Notes: a model not told the origin generated them from the sequence alone. Positions 1 to 9,223 are shown, counted from the first letter of the stretch. The stretch: DNA of 64,000 nt from Candidatus Izimoplasma sp. ZiA1 (GCA_002285055.1 NQYJ01000006.1:1-64000); one strand, 5' to 3'. Numbers and translations are program-made.

Positions 1-889
1 AAAAAGGATTATATAATATTAGCATTAAGAAGACAATACTAAGTAAATCAAGATTATCAAAAGGCTTCTTATATTTTTTATTGATAATTATTAATACATA
101 AAATAACGAACTTCTTAATAGGCTTGCTGTAAAATTAGTAAGTAATAAATAAGTAAAAAGTACAGCTAATATAATTGGTACTTGATACTTATTTTTTTTA
201 AGAAGTTTACTTAAAAAAACAATAATAAGTCTCGTATGTAGTCCACTAATCGCAAACATATGACTTATCCCTAAGCCATTAATGCTATTTACTACTAAAG
301 GGTCTAAATCATCTTTACTTGCTAAAACAAAAGTTTTTATGTATCCCACAGTTTTCAAACCTAGACTTTCAATATAAATTAGGACTTGATGTCTAATAAT
401 CCCAATATCAAAGTCATGACTTTCATAAACTAAGTTACTTGCATAAATTGTATTATAAATATTTTTAGATTTTAAGTATAATTGGTAGTTAAATCCATTA
501 TCAAATGTGTTAGATTCAATTGTTTTTAACTCTCCAAATACCTTGTAGCTATCACCCGGTGTAAAATCAAAGTGGTCAGTAGTATAAACTAGTACTTTTT
601 TCTTGTTTATTTTGCATTTTAATAATGTACTATTATCTTTTTTTTCCACTTCTTTTATAACACAGATATAAAAGTCATTTTCTTTTAAAGGTGGTCTTTT
701 AATATGAAAATTTAATATAAAAATTATTGAAACTAATATTATTAATTTTAACAGTTGTTTTTTACGTTTACACAAGAACAATATATATAGGCTAAATGGA
801 AATAGATACACATAACTACATGTTAGTAAATATATTAAAGTGATCATTAATGTCACATAAAAAATATTATGTTTATACTGTGATATCAT
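1..889 (-). CDS. comEC: ComEC competence protein (DNA-uptake channel), N-terminal part, cut by window edge
   Basis: The frame is open to the left edge, so only the first ~296 codons are present. ComEC forms the membrane channel that carries single-stranded DNA into the cytoplasm. The hydrophobic N-terminus is followed by a soluble OB-like stretch containing FDNGFNYQLYL, which resembles the family's NPGGFDY region, and then by the hallmark segment GISHMFAISGLH and several membrane helices. I chose the ATG at 889, overlapping the comEA stop by 17 bases, because the hydrophobic N-terminal helix begins upstream of the next ATG (847). Neither start has a good ribosome binding site, so the exact start is uncertain. 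It follows comEA directly, as in Bacillus, but without comEB. Confidence 0.88.
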   Translation of the reverse strand, partial: MISQYKHNIFYVTLMITLIYLLTCSYVYLFPFSLYILFLCKRKKQLLKLIILVSIIFILNFHIKRPPLKENDFYICVIKEVEKKDNSTLLKCKINKKKVLVYTTDHFDFTPGDSYKVFGELKTIESNTFDNGFNYQLYLKSKNIYNTIYASNLVYESHDFDIGIIRHQVLIYIESLGLKTVGYIKTFVLASKDDLDPLVVNSINGLGISHMFAISGLHTRLIIVFLSKLLKKNKYQVPIILAVLFTYLLLTNFTASLLRSSLFYVLIIINKKYKKPFDNLDLLSIVFLMLILYNPF

Positions 890-1466
890 CCTTAATTGAA
901 TTAAAAGTTGCTTCTCCTATCCCTGAAACATTCATAATATCTTCAATCTTATCAAAACGTTTTATAGTTTCTCTATAATTGATAATAGCTTCAGCAGTAC
1001 TTGGACCGATTCCTTTTAATGTTTCAAGATCACTCATACTTGCTGTATTAATATTTACTAAACCATAATCATCGTCTTGTGGTGGTAAGATGACAACTGG
1101 ATCAGTTGGCTCATCAATTTCATTTTCAATAATACTAGGAATGTAGATAATCGCTTCATCATCAAGTTTAAGTGATAAATTAATTCTTAAAGTATCCGCT
1201 TCATTTGTTAACCCCCCAGCTAATTCTAGTGCTTGAAATAATCTTGAGTTTAATCTGATTTTATAAACTCCTGGATTATTAACACAACCCTTAATATCAA
1301 TATAGATATATTCATCTTCCACCTCATTAACTATATCCTCTTTATCATCAATTATGATTTCAGGGGTTTCTTTATTAGTTAACAAAGTGGCAGTAATAAT
1401 AGTAATTATTATAGGTATCGCTAAGAATAATTTATTTACTGTTTTTAGCTTATTTATATATTTCAT
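873..1466 (-). CDS. comEA: ComEA, membrane-anchored DNA receptor for transformation
   Basis: This 197-residue protein has one N-terminal membrane anchor (about residues 12-30), a SLBB-type domain (about 53-112, containing KGCVNNPGVY) and a C-terminal helix-hairpin-helix DNA-binding domain (about 137-195, VNINTASMSDLETLKGIGP). That is the standard ComEA architecture. ComEA binds incoming double-stranded DNA at the cell surface and hands it to ComEC, which is the next gene. A GAGGTGAT ribosome binding site precedes the ATG. A terminator just upstream separates it from yqeM, so comEA-comEC should be a separate transcript. The comER and comEB genes found nearby in Bacillus are absent. Confidence 0.93.
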   Translation of the reverse strand: MKYINKLKTVNKLFLAIPIIITIITATLLTNKETPEIIIDDKEDIVNEVEDEYIYIDIKGCVNNPGVYKIRLNSRLFQALELAGGLTNEADTLRINLSLKLDDEAIIYIPSIIENEIDEPTDPVVILPPQDDDYGLVNINTASMSDLETLKGIGPSTAEAIINYRETIKRFDKIEDIMNVSGIGEATFNSIKDDITV

Positions 1467-1510
1467 ATGATCACCTCATATGTATGATACTCTTAAGCTT
1501 AAATTTTTAT

Positions 1511-1533
1511 AAAAAAAAAGCCTAAAGGCTTAT
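1511..1533 (-). terminator. Rho-independent terminator of the yqeG-yqeM operon
   Basis: On the minus strand AAGCC-TTTA-GGCTT is followed by nine T. The hairpin overlaps the yqeM stop codon and precedes comEA. Confidence 0.8.
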
Positions 1534-2195
1534 TTTTTAGCAATGAAGATATATCTTTCTTCTAATTCAATTTTTTTAACAACCTTTAACTTAGAAAGTT
1601 TTAACATTGTTTTAAACTCAGAAACTGAATATAACAATTCTTCTAATAAAAAAGTATCATCATTTGTTTTTATTTCATGGATAATTACCTCTGGTTGTTC
1701 ACCATGGTTAATTGTCCATTTAAAGGTATCATCACCTTCTTGAAACATTTCATAATAAGGTATAATTTTGTCATAGAAACTTTTCTTTAAAAAATCAAAG
1801 ATAAAGACTGATTTAGTATCCATTGCATTAGCAATATTATTAAATGCTTTTTGCATTTCATTTTTTGTTTTTAAATGATTAATAACATCTGTTGAAAGAA
1901 TGATACAGTCATAAATTTCAGGTAATGGGTCTAAGATATTATGAATAAACAAATTGAGTTTTTGTTCTTTTTGCATAGCATTATGATATGCAACTTCTAA
2001 CATCTCATTTTCAATATCTGTGAGTGTAACATTAAATCCTTTTTCACTTAAAATTATTGATAAGGCACCTGTACCTCCACCAAGATCAATAATATTACCT
2101 TTTTTCTTTCGTTTTGTGATTTGTTTTACATAAATATTTATTAAGTCTTGATTGTTTAACGAATCATAATAATCCGCTAAAAACTTATAAATCAC
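1530..2195 (-). CDS. yqeM: YqeM-type class I SAM-dependent methyltransferase
   Basis: The 221-residue protein carries a Rossmann methyltransferase motif I (IDLGGGTGALSIILSEKGF, about residues 36-54), an acidic motif II (TDIENEM) and a motif IV-like ILSTDVINHL. It starts with GTG, and the GTGA overlap with the TGA stop of rsfS shows translational coupling. Position directly after rsfS matches B. subtilis yqeK-yqeL-yqeM. The substrate is not known for this family, so the function beyond methyl transfer is open. Confidence 0.82.
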   Translation of the reverse strand: MIYKFLADYYDSLNNQDLINIYVKQITKRKKKGNIIDLGGGTGALSIILSEKGFNVTLTDIENEMLEVAYHNAMQKEQKLNLFIHNILDPLPEIYDCIILSTDVINHLKTKNEMQKAFNNIANAMDTKSVFIFDFLKKSFYDKIIPYYEMFQEGDDTFKWTINHGEQPEVIIHEIKTNDDTFLLEELLYSVSEFKTMLKLSKLKVVKKIELEERYIFIAKK

Positions 2196-2533
2196 AGTAA
2201 TTCAGATAAAGGTATTGTTGTTGCTTCTGCTAACATTTTTTCTAGGTTGTAGTATTCTCTACTTTCCTTAGTAAAAATATTAACGATAATATCTTTTGCA
2301 TCAATTAAGATCCATGCATCACTGTTTCTACCTTCAACTTTATCAACATCATAACCTTTTTCTTGAAGGTCTTTTTTGATGTGACCTAAAGCTGCGTTTA
2401 ATTGTCTTGAAGTATTCCCACTTGAAACAATAAAATAATCAAAGAAAGGAGATTTACCTTTCATATCATATACGATAATATCAGTTAGTTTAACGTCATC
2501 AAGTGCGTTAACTACTATTTTTAGTTTTTCCAT
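2192..2533 (-). CDS. rsfS: Ribosomal silencing factor RsfS
   Basis: This is a 113-residue single-domain protein of the RsfS/Iojap family. It binds uL14 on the large ribosomal subunit and blocks joining with the small subunit when nutrients are scarce. Family signatures are DYFIVSSGNTSRQLNA (about residues 32-47) and VEGRNSDAWILIDAKDIIVNIF (from about 66). The length is normal. It lies two bases after yqeK and overlaps the GTG of yqeM. Confidence 0.94.
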   Translation of the reverse strand: MEKLKIVVNALDDVKLTDIIVYDMKGKSPFFDYFIVSSGNTSRQLNAALGHIKKDLQEKGYDVDKVEGRNSDAWILIDAKDIIVNIFTKESREYYNLEKMLAEATTIPLSELL

Positions 2534-2535
2534 TT

Positions 2536-3111
2536 TTATTCCTCCGTTAATTCTTTGTAGTAAATTCTTGCTTGATAAGCTGTTTTAGGGATTAATTGAT
2601 TCATTCCTTCATATAGATTGATTGAATCATTAATTGCTTCATAAGTTGCTTTATCAAGAGAAGATTCTGCGATTTTTCTTACTTTAATGCAAGAATCATA
2701 TTTTCTTGTTGGTTCGATATAATCACTAATAAACAAGATTTGCTCATATAAATTCATATTAGGTTTACCAACAGTATGCGAGATAATTGCATTTATAATA
2801 TCATTATCTGTGATATTGTATTTTTCTTTAGCTACTACTGCAGCGCTAAAAGCGTGTAGAGTTGCTTTATTAAATTCACTAAGTATTTCTTCATGGTTCT
2901 TATAATTTTTTTTGATTACTTCACAATTATATTCATATGAGTAATATTTAGTAATGTCATGAAGTAATGCTGCTATTTCTAGTTTTCTTAAATCAAGGTT
3001 ATATTTTTTTCCAAGAGATATTGCAGTATCTTTTACACCATAAATATGTTTTAGTCTATTTGGTTTGAACTTTAATAATAACTCTAAATCAGAAGTTATT
3101 CTTTTGATCAT
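2536..3111 (-). CDS. yqeK: YqeK, HD-domain hydrolase (symmetrical Ap4A hydrolase family)
   Basis: This 191-residue HD phosphohydrolase has the expected metal ligands: His22, the His51-Asp52 pair, His86, His112 and Asp130. YqeK proteins of Gram-positive bacteria hydrolyse diadenosine tetraphosphate to two ADP, which links them to stress nucleotide control. The ATG overlaps the yqeH stop (TAATG). In Bacillus nadD sits immediately before yqeK; here nadD and yhbY are missing between yqeH and yqeK. Confidence 0.9.
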   Translation of the reverse strand: MIKRITSDLELLLKFKPNRLKHIYGVKDTAISLGKKYNLDLRKLEIAALLHDITKYYSYEYNCEVIKKNYKNHEEILSEFNKATLHAFSAAVVAKEKYNITDNDIINAIISHTVGKPNMNLYEQILFISDYIEPTRKYDSCIKVRKIAESSLDKATYEAINDSINLYEGMNQLIPKTAYQARIYYKELTEE

Positions 3112-4211
3112 TACAAAATAGATTCTCTTACATACGGTGTAAGGTTATCTTTATAATAAACATCAATAACTGTATTTTCTTTAACAGTAATAAACCCAAG
3201 ACCTGGGAATACGATATCATACTTAGTTTTAGAGTATGTTTTAAATTGATGTCTTTTTAATTTGATTTCCTCACTATCACTAAATGGTGGTGATAATAGT
3301 TTATAGATATTATCCTCATAAACTTTTTCACTGTTAATTGTTTTTGTACGGTGGATGTATAATTCATTGTTAAAATAACATACAAAACCAGTTTTTTCAC
3401 CTTTAATATAGTCGATACGAGCAAGACCACCCATAAATAGTGTTTGATCACTATTTAACTGGAAGTTTCTTGGTTTGATTTCTTTTTTAGGGGTAATGAC
3501 ATCGATACTTTTTTGTGTTAAATAATGTGTGATTTGATTGTCATTAATTAAGCCAGGTGTGTCGATAATAAAATTGTTTTCAAATGGAATTTTAATTAAA
3601 TTAAGCGTTGTTCCATTAACATTTGAAACTGTGATTAAATCATCTTTTAATGATGTGTTAGCTTTGATTAAGCTATTAATAAATGTTGATTTACCAACAT
3701 TTGTAGCACCTACTATGTAAACATCTCTGTTTTTAGCATATTCTAAGATTACTTCTAATGTTTCATCAATAAAATGGTTCTTTTTAGCACTCATTAACAA
3801 TACATCTACAGGTTTAAGATTATTATCACTAATCATTTTGCGTAAATTATGAATAAGTTTATTACGTTTTAATGATTTTGGTAATAAATCCATTTTGTTA
3901 CCAATTATTAATAAATCATTATCATTTGTTAATCTTCTGATTTGAGGAATAAGTGTCCCCTCAACATCAAAAATATCGATAATTTTAACGATTAAACAAT
4001 CTTTATCACCTATTTCGCTAATAATGTTTACATAATCGTCTTTTGTGATTTTAACTGGTGTAATTTCATTATAGTTTTTTAATCTAAAACAACGTCTACA
4101 AACAACGTTTTCTGGGTTATCTTTTAATTTAGATTCAGGAATAAAACCTGGTAGTTGATTATCCGTTGATTGAATAACTGCTCCACAACCAATGCATTTT
4201 AATTCTTCCAT
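3111..4211 (-). CDS. yqeH: YqeH, circularly permuted ribosome-biogenesis GTPase
   Basis: The 366-residue protein begins with a treble-clef zinc finger (Cys6, Cys9, Cys38, Cys41). Its GTPase motifs come in permuted order: G4 NKMD at 105-108 precedes G1 GATNVGKST at 168-176 and G3 DTPG at 217-220. This permutation is diagnostic for YqeH, a factor in small-subunit (30S) assembly. The gene starts one base after yqeG and overlaps yqeK. The C-terminal domain (about 250-366) is the usual RNA/protein-binding region. Confidence 0.95.
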   Translation of the reverse strand: MEELKCIGCGAVIQSTDNQLPGFIPESKLKDNPENVVCRRCFRLKNYNEITPVKITKDDYVNIISEIGDKDCLIVKIIDIFDVEGTLIPQIRRLTNDNDLLIIGNKMDLLPKSLKRNKLIHNLRKMISDNNLKPVDVLLMSAKKNHFIDETLEVILEYAKNRDVYIVGATNVGKSTFINSLIKANTSLKDDLITVSNVNGTTLNLIKIPFENNFIIDTPGLINDNQITHYLTQKSIDVITPKKEIKPRNFQLNSDQTLFMGGLARIDYIKGEKTGFVCYFNNELYIHRTKTINSEKVYEDNIYKLLSPPFSDSEEIKLKRHQFKTYSKTKYDIVFPGLGFITVKENTVIDVYYKDNLTPYVRESIL

Positions 4212-4775
4212 TTAGTGCCTCTTTTCAAGATTTAACTCGTTATATTTTTGTAAATATTTTGATTTTATATCATTTAGTTTTGCGTTTTCTAGTTTTCTAT
4301 TAAATTTTGTATAGAACTTTTCTGTTTTTTGTTTTAATGGGTTAACTAAAATACTATATACACGGGCTCTATTAGCACAGAATATATCAGTCATTAGTTG
4401 GTCTCCAATAAAGACTATTTCATCTTTAGGGTACTCTTTACTTGCGTTTTTAATAGCTTTATTAAAGCCAATTAATAATGGTTTTCTAGCATTAGCATAC
4501 CCTTTGATTTTAATATCTTTGATAAAAGTACGAATTCTTTGTCCATGGTTATTTGATAAAATAACTATTTCAAAACCAAGACCTTCAAGATAATCAAATT
4601 TATCTAGTATTTCTTTTGTTGGTGTGAATTCTTCATAAGATATTAGTGTGTTGTCTAAATCGGTAAGGATTAGTCTTTTACCTTCTTTATATAGTTGCTC
4701 AAAATCAATTTCCATAAATGTTTTTACATATTGATTAGGGATGAACTGTTTTGTTTTTAATAATTTAGTTATCAT
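4212..4775 (-). CDS. yqeG: YqeG, HAD-family IIIA phosphatase
   Basis: This 187-residue HAD-superfamily phosphatase has the catalytic motif LTDLDNTL (Asp39, Asp41) and the motif III/IV segment FIGDQLMTD. YqeG proteins are the usual first gene of the Gram-positive yqe operon and include a mitochondrial-type phosphatidylglycerophosphate phosphatase lineage, but the physiological substrate in bacteria is uncertain. It is the promoter-proximal gene here, with a TAGACA-17-TATAAT promoter about 25 bases upstream and a GAGGTGG ribosome binding site. Confidence 0.88.
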   Translation of the reverse strand: MITKLLKTKQFIPNQYVKTFMEIDFEQLYKEGKRLILTDLDNTLISYEEFTPTKEILDKFDYLEGLGFEIVILSNNHGQRIRTFIKDIKIKGYANARKPLLIGFNKAIKNASKEYPKDEIVFIGDQLMTDIFCANRARVYSILVNPLKQKTEKFYTKFNRKLENAKLNDIKSKYLQKYNELNLEKRH

Positions 4776-4798
4776 TTTTCCACCTCTATTTTGTAATC

Positions 4799-4827
4799 AT
4801 TATACTAAAATAATCTTGTTTTGTCTA
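4799..4827 (-). promoter_or_regulatory. Sigma-A promoter of the yqeG operon
   Basis: Minus strand: -35 TAGACA (4822-4827), 17-base spacer, -10 TATAAT (4799-4804), two bases beyond the ygiQ stop. Confidence 0.75.
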
Positions 4828-4828
4828 A

Positions 4829-6616
4829 CTATCTAGGCTTTATCAGTGCAGTCTTTGAATGACCGATTAAATCTTGTCTATTTGCAAGTTTTAAAGCTTT
4901 TAAAACTAAGTGATAGTTTTTGGGGTTACGGTATTGGATTAAAGCTCTTTGCATCGCTTTTTCTTCTTTTGTTTTTGGGACATATACTTCTTCCATAGTT
5001 CTTGGATCTAGACCGGTATGATACATACATGTTGAAAGTGTACCAGGTGTTGGGTAAAAATCTTGAACTTGTTCTGGGTAGTACTTTAAATCTCTTATGT
5101 ACTCAGCTAACATGATTGCATCTTCGATTCTAGAACCGGGATGTGAACTCATAAGATAAGGCACTAAGTATTGATTTTTGTTATGTTCTTCATTTAGTTT
5201 GTGGTATTTATCAACAAATTTGTCATAAAGTGTTCTTGATGGTTTATTCATATATTTTAAGACATTATCACTAATATGTTCAGGAGCTACTTTTAGTTGC
5301 CCTGAAACATGATGTTGGACAAGTTCACTAAAGAATGAATCGTCTTTATCATACATTAGGTAATCATATCTTATACCACTTCTAACAAATACTTTTTTGA
5401 TTTTGTCTAAGCTTCTTACTTCTCTTAAAATATCTAGATAGTTTTTATGTGTAACTTTAAGTTGTGAGCAAGCTTCACCACTTAAACATTGTTTATCTTT
5501 ACAAACTCCATGGTTTACTTGTTTTTCACAGGCGATATCATAGAAGTTAGCTGTAGGTCCACCAATGTCATGAATATATCCTTTAAAGTCTTTATCTTCT
5601 TTAATAATGATTGCTTCATTAACTATTGATTCTTTACTTCTTGAAGAGATAGTTCTTCCTTGGTGAAATGTCAGAGCACAAAAACTACATCCACCAAAAC
5701 AACCACGATTAGAGATAATTGAGAATTTTACTTCATCAATTGCTTTTACATGTCCGATGTTTTTGTAACTTGGGTGGACATCTCTCATATAAGGAAGATT
5801 ATAAATATCATCCATTTCTTCTTTTGTTAGTGGGGGTTGTGGAGGGTTTTGGACAACAACGTGACGTTGGTATCTTTCCATTAATGGTTTAGCCGATATA
5901 TGATCTAAGTTTTGGTTTTGAATTTTAAAACTAAGAGCATGTTCATGGATGTCTTCTAAACTATTTGTATATGATGGTAAAGTTATTGCATCATATGGTA
6001 CATAGTCCTCATTTTTAGTTTTAAATACTGTTCCTCTTACAAAAACAATATCTTTAACGTCTAATCCACTTTTAATATAATCAGCTACTTCGACTATACT
6101 TTTTTCACTCATTCCATAAATTAAGATATCAGCTTTCGAATCAAGTAAGATACTTTTTCTAACTGTGTTATCCCAATAGTCATAATGTGATAATCTTCTT
6201 AGTGATGCTTCTATTCCACCAATTATAACTGGTATATTTGGTTTTAATTGTTTTAATTTCATTGAATACTTAATAGTTGCTCGGTCTGGTCTTTTACCCA
6301 TAACTCCACCTGGTGTGTAGTTATCTACAGTTCTTTTTCTTTTTGAAACTGTATAATGGTTAACCATTGAATCAATATTTCCTGAAGTAACTAAAAATCC
6401 AAGCTTTGGTAGACCTAGTTTTAAGAAGTCTTCATTCTTATTCATATCTGGTTGTGCAATTATCCCAACACTATATCCATATTTTTCTAAAACTCTTGAT
6501 ATAATTGCAACACCAAAAGAGGGATGATCGATATACGCATCTCCACTTATTAATATAAAATCAAGTTGTTCAATACCTCTTTGTTCCATGTCTGCTTTGC
6601 TAATTGGTAAAAACAT
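4829..6616 (-). CDS. ygiQ: YgiQ-family radical SAM protein (UPF0313)
   Basis: The 595-residue protein has an N-terminal B12-binding-like segment, then the radical SAM cluster motif CxxxCxxC at Cys306, Cys310 and Cys313 (RGCFGGCSFC), and the C-terminal DUF3362-like end typical of YgiQ. The full length and the conserved DFYPTPGTLSTCMY segment fit the family. The reaction is unknown. The start is supported by GAGGTGATTAA before the ATG. It forms a unit with ygjP and mtnN upstream (9-base gap, then an overlap). Confidence 0.92.
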   Translation of the reverse strand: MFLPISKADMEQRGIEQLDFILISGDAYIDHPSFGVAIISRVLEKYGYSVGIIAQPDMNKNEDFLKLGLPKLGFLVTSGNIDSMVNHYTVSKRKRTVDNYTPGGVMGKRPDRATIKYSMKLKQLKPNIPVIIGGIEASLRRLSHYDYWDNTVRKSILLDSKADILIYGMSEKSIVEVADYIKSGLDVKDIVFVRGTVFKTKNEDYVPYDAITLPSYTNSLEDIHEHALSFKIQNQNLDHISAKPLMERYQRHVVVQNPPQPPLTKEEMDDIYNLPYMRDVHPSYKNIGHVKAIDEVKFSIISNRGCFGGCSFCALTFHQGRTISSRSKESIVNEAIIIKEDKDFKGYIHDIGGPTANFYDIACEKQVNHGVCKDKQCLSGEACSQLKVTHKNYLDILREVRSLDKIKKVFVRSGIRYDYLMYDKDDSFFSELVQHHVSGQLKVAPEHISDNVLKYMNKPSRTLYDKFVDKYHKLNEEHNKNQYLVPYLMSSHPGSRIEDAIMLAEYIRDLKYYPEQVQDFYPTPGTLSTCMYHTGLDPRTMEEVYVPKTKEEKAMQRALIQYRNPKNYHLVLKALKLANRQDLIGHSKTALIKPR

Positions 6617-6625
6617 TTAATCACC

Positions 6626-7309
6626 TCATGAATTAAATACGCTATTTAATTCTTTTTTTATTATTCTACTATTTGGATAAAGTTCATCTAACAAATTATA
6701 AAATTCCTTTGAATGATTACGATGAACTAAATGTGCTATTTCATGACAAAAAACATATTCTAAGTATTTTTTATCGTAATTAACTAAATGTAAATTAAAG
6801 TTAATTGTTCTTTTTGATGGATTACAAGAACCATATCTAGATGTTGTGTATCTTGTGTTATATTTAACATCTAAAAGGTTTATATTTGATTTATTATGGT
6901 ATTTTAAAGAGAGTTCTGTTACTGCTTCTAAGAGTATTTCTTTAAGATACTTTTTATAGACCTGGTCAATTAATAAATCGTCATTATTTTTAGTAGTTAT
7001 TATGACGTTGTTGTCTAGTATTTTGACATTGTTTTTTCCAATGTTTTTTATGACATTAAAATCTTTTCCAAATATTGACAATAGAGATTTATTTTTGATT
7101 GATTTAGTCTTTATTTTAACTTGTTTTTTATATTTACTAAGAAATACTTCTTCATTTTTTTTAATATAAGCAACAATTTGTTTTTTTGTTTGATTAACTG
7201 ATGCGTTGATTTGGATATAATCGTTTTTAAAGTAAAAGTATGTGTTTTTGTTTTTTTTATAGACAATCTTGATGTTGATGATTGTGTTATTTAAAACAAG
7301 TTGTTCCAT
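6626..7309 (-). CDS. YgjP-type (DUF45) zinc metallopeptidase-like protein
   Basis: The 227-residue protein carries a zinc-protease motif CHEIAHLVHRNH with His189, Glu190 and His193, close to the C-terminus, as in the YgjP/DUF45 family (SprT-like fold). The N-terminal half is rich in lysine and has no clear domain. The ATG overlaps the mtnN stop (TAATG). Cellular substrates of the family are not established. Confidence 0.8.
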   Translation of the reverse strand: MEQLVLNNTIINIKIVYKKNKNTYFYFKNDYIQINASVNQTKKQIVAYIKKNEEVFLSKYKKQVKIKTKSIKNKSLLSIFGKDFNVIKNIGKNNVKILDNNVIITTKNNDDLLIDQVYKKYLKEILLEAVTELSLKYHNKSNINLLDVKYNTRYTTSRYGSCNPSKRTINFNLHLVNYDKKYLEYVFCHEIAHLVHRNHSKEFYNLLDELYPNSRIIKKELNSVFNS

Positions 7310-7998
7310 TATAAATGGTTAATTACTTCTTTGATTACTTTAAAAGCATTTTCACTTGCATCTTTCACAAAAAGATTAAAGTCTAGATGCTGTGCTTCAT
7401 CACCAAGAACATCAGAGATACTTCGATAAACAATAAATGGAATGTTGTATAGATGTGCTGTTTGAGCGATAGCTGCTGCTTCCATTTCTATTGCATATAA
7501 ATTTGGGTAAAGAGCTAATACTTCCTTAATAGTTTCTTTTTTTGTTACAAATTGATCACCTGATGCGATTAATCCTACTTTATACTCAATATGTGATTTT
7601 TCTAAAGCATTAATTGTTTTAGTAATGAGATTTTCATCAGCTTTAAAAACTGGTGGTAAACTAGGTACTTGACCTCTAACATAATCACTAAAGTTAGTAA
7701 CATCAAAGTCATGGTGGGTTACACCTTCACTAACAACTACGTCTTTATGGTTTACACCATTAACTCCACCTGCTACACCGATATTAAATATTGATGTTAG
7801 ATCAAAGTTTTCAATAAGAATTGAAGTAGTGATTGCCGCATTAACTTTTCCAATTCCTGCTAAAACAACAACAACCTCTTTGTTGTCGATTGTGCCTTTA
7901 TATACTGTTCTTAGTTTAAGATTAATAGTTTCTTTGTTTTGAAGTTCCTTAACAATTGATTCAATTTCTACTTCCATTGCTCCAATTATACCAATCAT
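7309..7998 (-). CDS. mtnN: 5'-methylthioadenosine/S-adenosylhomocysteine nucleosidase
   Basis: This 229-residue nucleosidase cleaves the glycosidic bond of methylthioadenosine and S-adenosylhomocysteine, recycling by-products of SAM reactions. Glu9 in GAMEVEIE, AIEMEAAAIAQ and the catalytic aspartate in SISDVLGDEAQH are all visible. The length is typical. AGGAGGTATTAAG precedes the ATG. In B. subtilis mtnN also lies in the udk-greA neighbourhood, so the order is conserved. A hairpin at 8019-8048 partly separates it from greA. Confidence 0.95.
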   Translation of the reverse strand: MIGIIGAMEVEIESIVKELQNKETINLKLRTVYKGTIDNKEVVVVLAGIGKVNAAITTSILIENFDLTSIFNIGVAGGVNGVNHKDVVVSEGVTHHDFDVTNFSDYVRGQVPSLPPVFKADENLITKTINALEKSHIEYKVGLIASGDQFVTKKETIKEVLALYPNLYAIEMEAAAIAQTAHLYNIPFIVYRSISDVLGDEAQHLDFNLFVKDASENAFKVIKEVINHL

Positions 7999-8018
7999 CT
8001 TAATACCTCCTAAAAATG

Positions 8019-8048
8019 AAAATAAGAATGAACAAACATTCTTATTTT
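8019..8048 (-). terminator. Terminator hairpin after greA
   Basis: A 12-base-pair stem (8019-8030 with 8037-8048, loop of 6) overlaps the greA stop and is followed on the minus strand by a broken T-rich run. Termination may be partial, allowing some mtnN read-through. Confidence 0.6.
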
Positions 8049-8506
8049 ATGTCAATTATTTTAACTAGGATATCGTTCCCAGTTTCTGTTTTGATTGTTT
8101 TTTCTTGCCCTTTTTTCATTCCGATAACACCTTTTCCAACTGGTGATTCGTTTGATATTTTACCTTTAATTGGATTTGCTTCTAAAGAACCTACGATTGT
8201 GTATTCTTTATCTTTAGCTGTACCAATTTTTAAGATAACTGTTTTCCCGATATTAACGCGATTTGAATTATCTTCTTTAATAATTTCAACATGCTTTAAT
8301 ACGTTTTCAATTTCTTTTATTCTTGATTCGATTCGTGCTTGTTCATCACGAGCTGAATCGTAATCAGCATTTTCACTTAAATCACCTTGAGCTCTCGCTT
8401 CTTTTAATGATTCTAAGTTTACTTGTCTATCTACGGTTTTTAATCTTTCAATCTCTTCTTTTAGGTTGTCTAAACCCTGTTGTGTTAACTTATAAGTATT
8501 TTCCAT
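8042..8506 (-). CDS. greA: Transcription elongation factor GreA
   Basis: The 154-residue protein has the GreA coiled-coil with the acidic tip DLSENADYDSARDEQ (about residues 42-56), which stimulates RNA cleavage by backtracked RNA polymerase, and the C-terminal FKBP-like domain (ISNESPVGKGVIGMKKGQ). Length and motifs are canonical. TGGAGGTATAAT precedes the ATG, and an AGTATAAT sequence in the short gap after udk could provide an additional promoter. Confidence 0.96.
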   Translation of the reverse strand: MENTYKLTQQGLDNLKEEIERLKTVDRQVNLESLKEARAQGDLSENADYDSARDEQARIESRIKEIENVLKHVEIIKEDNSNRVNIGKTVILKIGTAKDKEYTIVGSLEANPIKGKISNESPVGKGVIGMKKGQEKTIKTETGNDILVKIIDIK

Positions 8507-8545
8507 ATTATACCTCCATAGTGTTTAATATTATACTATATTTTA

Positions 8546-9163
8546 TTATGAAATAATAGATTTAATTTTTGTGATGATTAAGTCGACAGCGACATCGTGG
8601 TCACGGTCATTTGGGATAATGATATCCGCATATCTTTTTGATGGTTTAACAAATGCAAAATGCATTGGTTTAACTGTGTTTAAGTATTGATTAATTACGC
8701 TATCTAAGCTTCTACCACGTTCTGTCATATCTCTTTTAAGTCTTCTAATAAAACGTAAATCATCATCTGCTTCTACAAATACTTTGATATCGCATAAATC
8801 TCTAATACGTTCATCTTCCATAATCAAGATTCCTTCTAAAATAATGATTTCAGTTGGACTGATGATTTCAGTAATTGTTGAACGGTTATGATTTTCAAAA
8901 TCATATGTTGGTTTTACTATGTTTTCTCCAATAAGTAATTGGTTGATTTGTTCAAACATTAAATCATTATCAAGTGATAATGGATGATCATAATTCACTT
9001 TGAATCTTTCTTCCATTGTCATTTCTGTTTGATCTTTATAATAATCATCGTGTTTTATGACAGTTACATTCTCTTTATTAAAACTTGAAACTATTTTATC
9101 AACAACAGTTGTTTTACCTGAAGCACTACCTCCAGCAACTGCGATAAATACTGGCTTTTTCAT
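8546..9163 (-). CDS. udk: Uridine kinase
   Basis: The 205-residue kinase phosphorylates uridine and cytidine to UMP/CMP in pyrimidine salvage. The P-loop GGSASGKTT is at residues 11-19, followed by HDDYYKD, YDFENHNRS and EGILIMEDERIRDL, all typical of Udk. It has its own promoter (TTGCAT-16-TATAAT) after trhP2, and the ribosome binding site is GAGGTGTAATT. Order trhP-udk-greA is the same as in Bacillus. Confidence 0.96.
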   Translation of the reverse strand: MKKPVFIAVAGGSASGKTTVVDKIVSSFNKENVTVIKHDDYYKDQTEMTMEERFKVNYDHPLSLDNDLMFEQINQLLIGENIVKPTYDFENHNRSTITEIISPTEIIILEGILIMEDERIRDLCDIKVFVEADDDLRFIRRLKRDMTERGRSLDSVINQYLNTVKPMHFAFVKPSKRYADIIIPNDRDHDVAVDLIITKIKSIIS

Positions 9164-9194
9164 AATTACACCTCTATAAATTTTATCCTTATAT

Positions 9195-9222
9195 ATTATA
9201 TATGATATCTTTCATAATGCAA
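9195..9222 (-). promoter_or_regulatory. Sigma-A promoter of udk
   Basis: Minus strand: -35 TTGCAT (9217-9222), 16-base spacer, -10 TATAAT (9195-9200). It lies immediately after the trhP2 stop. Confidence 0.72.
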
Positions 9223-9223
9223 G

